Assembly (NCBI GenBank): GCA_964490765.1
Contig: CAZBDV010000037.1
Location: forward strand, 1 to 23,513
Direction: 5' to 3'
Origin: CAZBDV01 sp964490765
GTDB taxonomy: Bacteria; Cloacimonadota; Cloacimonadia; Cloacimonadales; JAJBBL01
DNA length: 23,513 nt
Shown here: positions 22,179-23,513 of the stretch, piece after piece
Layout: the number at the start of each line of letters is the position of its first letter
Numbering within the stretch: the stretch's first letter is position 1
The notes under the pieces: generated by a model
Databases searched by the model: none
Told to the model about the DNA's origin: nothing
The model's input: the letters and a program-made list of their open reading frames with translations, nothing else
Made by a program: the position numbers and the translations under genes

Positions 22179-23362
22179 AGGGTGAGAGAATTTATTTCAA
22201 CAACTGCCTGACGACTAAACCTGCTCCCGAAGTAGTGGAGACTATGTTACCCTATCTACGGGAAGATTATTATTTTCCGGAAAATTTCAACAAGACCGGT
22301 TCGAAAGTCAAGCGAGAGCTACAGAGCTGGAAGGAAGAGGTTGCAAAAACGATCGGAGCTGATGCTTCCGAGATCCACTTTACTTCAGGTGGGACACTGG
22401 CGAATAACATAGCAATCAAGGGATTTCTGCTGGCTAATGCTGACAAGGGGAACCATATCATCACATCTATAGTCGATTATCCCGACATACTGGCTAATGC
22501 GGCCTTTTTCGAACAGAGTGGGTTCAAGGTATCCTATCTGCAGGTTAACAGGGATGGTTTTATCGATCTGGACCAGTTGCAGGACTCAATAACAGATGAT
22601 ACGATTCTTTTCCTGGTCACACTTGCAAACCATACGGTAGGGACTATCCAGCCAATGAAGGAGATCGTGGATATTCTCCAGAACTCGGGGCATAAAATCT
22701 TTACCCATGTCGATGCCTGTGAAGCTTATGGCAAGATCCCGATCGATGTCGATAAACTCGGAATCGATATGATGTCGGTGAGTGGGCATAAGTTGTACGG
22801 ACCGCAGGGTTCCGGATTTCTCTATCTTCGAAAGGGTGTAAAGCTCAATCCACTCATTCATGGTGTCAGCAGACTCGATGACCTGCAGACCGGTGGGATA
22901 AGCGTTGCCAATACAGCCGGTATGGTCAAAGCAATCGAGTTAGTTTTTAACGATTTTGACGGATATAGAGGACATCTACGGGAACTGAACGATTACTTTC
23001 TGGATAACATAAAACAGAGAATCCCGCATATAATAATTAACGGGCCAACTGGGGATAAACGTGCGCCACACAATATGAACATAACCTTTGAATATATCGA
23101 GGGTGAAGCAATAATGATGATGCTTGACATGTATAATATCTCTGTTGCAACCGGCAGTGCCTGTGCTTCTCAGGGATTGAAGCCGAACTATGTTCTGAAG
23201 GCTATGGGGCGGACTCATGAAGAGGCACACGGCTCGATGAAATTCACCTTCAGCCGTTATACAACGAAAGAGGATATCGATACACTGATTGAGCAGCTCG
23301 TTACAGTCGTTGAGAAATTAAGGGAGGGTAGTACCCTGTACCCGGGTAATGAGAACAGTTAG
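22175..23362 (+). CDS. iscS: Cysteine desulfurase, divergent IscS/NifS-like
   Basis: A PLP-dependent desulfurase of 395 residues that should supply persulfide sulfur to the scaffold encoded just downstream. The PLP lysine is Lys206 in SGHKLYGPQGSGFLYL, the cofactor-binding Asp180 is in HVDACEAYGK, and the sulfur-carrying loop has Cys330 in ATGSACASQG, a class I-type motif. Several usually conserved positions differ: the N-terminal DNAATTP reads NNCLTTK (9-15), the PLP-stacking His of the EH motif is Tyr102 (VDYPDI), the Gln of DATQ is Glu183, NNE reads ANH (151-153), and the GGGQERGxRxGT loop is replaced by HGVSRLDDLQTGG. This is a distinct subfamily and substrate preference could be altered. 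It overlaps iscR by 4 nt (ATGA), with AAGGAG before the start. Confidence 0.9.
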   Translation: MKGERIYFNNCLTTKPAPEVVETMLPYLREDYYFPENFNKTGSKVKRELQSWKEEVAKTIGADASEIHFTSGGTLANNIAIKGFLLANADKGNHIITSIVDYPDILANAAFFEQSGFKVSYLQVNRDGFIDLDQLQDSITDDTILFLVTLANHTVGTIQPMKEIVDILQNSGHKIFTHVDACEAYGKIPIDVDKLGIDMMSVSGHKLYGPQGSGFLYLRKGVKLNPLIHGVSRLDDLQTGGISVANTAGMVKAIELVFNDFDGYRGHLRELNDYFLDNIKQRIPHIIINGPTGDKRAPHNMNITFEYIEGEAIMMMLDMYNISVATGSACASQGLKPNYVLKAMGRTHEEAHGSMKFTFSRYTTKEDIDTLIEQLVTVVEKLREGSTLYPGNENS

Positions 23363-23380
23363 GTTTTAGTTGTAAGACAA

Positions 23381-23448
23381 GTCTCGGGTGACAAGAAGCT
23401 TGACAGGCTGACCTGTATCGGAGATTAGCTTGCAGTTGAAACCGAGAC
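23381..23448 (+). ncRNA. Putative structured element in the iscS-iscU spacer
   Basis: Three concentric inverted repeats are visible: GTCTCGG (23381-23387) with CCGAGAC (23442-23448), AAGCT (23396-23400) with AGCTT (23427-23431), and ACAGG (23403-23407) with CCTGT (23412-23416) around a CTGA loop. The internal loops are asymmetric. It fills most of the 107-bp spacer and ends about 21 nt before the iscU start. The same DNA could hold an internal promoter, TTGACA (23400-23405) and GATTAG (23423-23428), 17 nt apart. The element is not recognised from any known family. Confidence 0.45.
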
Positions 23449-23469
23449 ACAATAAGAGGGAGAACATAA

Positions 23470-23513
23470 ATGGAATATTCTGAAAAGGTACTGGATCATT
23501 TTATGAATCCCCG
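23470..23513 (+). CDS. iscU: IscU/NifU-type Fe-S scaffold protein, first 14 codons (cut by window edge)
   Basis: The reading frame opens with MEYSEKVLDHFMNP, and the last two bases (CG) are compatible with Arg. This is the standard N-terminus of the IscU/NifU scaffold on which Fe-S clusters are built. The ATG at 23470 follows AGAGGGAG at normal spacing. Only the first 44 bases are in the window, so the three cluster-ligand cysteines cannot be checked, nor whether the protein is IscU alone or a longer NifU. Position directly after the desulfurase supports the call. Confidence 0.88.
   Translation, partial: MEYSEKVLDHFMNP

Overview
The window looks like a chromosomal segment of a Gram-negative-type bacterium of the FCB superphylum. 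I lean towards Cloacimonadota or a relative, as inference. The grounds are two secreted proteins with FlgD-like/type IX sorting-like C-terminal domains, a TonB-dependent receptor with a carboxypeptidase-regulatory-like N-terminus, a secreted protein with several lamin-tail domains, an adenosine-specific kinase of a family best known from archaea, and a zinc-ribbon L28. Coding density is high. I see no rRNA, tRNA, CRISPR array, insertion sequence or phage gene.

Positions 1-15628 form one long run of minus-strand genes. From upstream to downstream: a membrane protein with a DUF3883-like domain; a UvrC-like protein whose GIY-YIG nuclease residues look lost but whose four-cysteine motif is kept; purC; a single-domain response regulator (7-nt overlap with purC); a secreted zinc-peptidase-like protein; mazG; a sensor histidine kinase (35-nt overlap with mazG); nnr; a large lamin-tail protein; a comM/yifB-type AAA ATPase; a TauE/SafE permease; a 353-bp gene-free stretch with nested inverted repeats; rpmB; a Mth938/DUF498 protein; the adenosine-specific kinase; thpR; and the first 208 codons of recA, cut by the window edge.

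A divergent intergenic region of about 300 bp leads to a plus-strand 6-phosphofructokinase. That gene converges on a minus-strand three-gene cluster, separated by two overlapping, mutually exclusive hairpins. The cluster is a FecE/BtuD-type ABC ATPase, a TonB-dependent receptor and a secreted YncE-like beta-propeller. It resembles the BtuD-BtuB-BtuG logic of corrinoid uptake in Bacteroides, but the propeller carries a sorting-domain C-terminus instead of a lipid anchor, and no permease or binding protein is present.

The right end is a plus-strand iron-sulfur assembly operon: an IscR-like Rrf2 regulator, a cysteine desulfurase overlapping it by 4 nt, and the start of an iscU-type scaffold. A near-match to the E. 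coli type 1 IscR site covers the predicted iscR -10 region, which suggests autoregulation. The desulfurase has unusual substitutions around the cofactor, and the 107-bp iscS-iscU spacer can fold into three concentric stems.

The most unusual items are the adjacent pair of apparently inactivated nuclease-fold proteins upstream of purC, the BtuG-like propeller, the non-canonical desulfurase with its structured spacer, and a RecA L2 loop one residue longer than usual.
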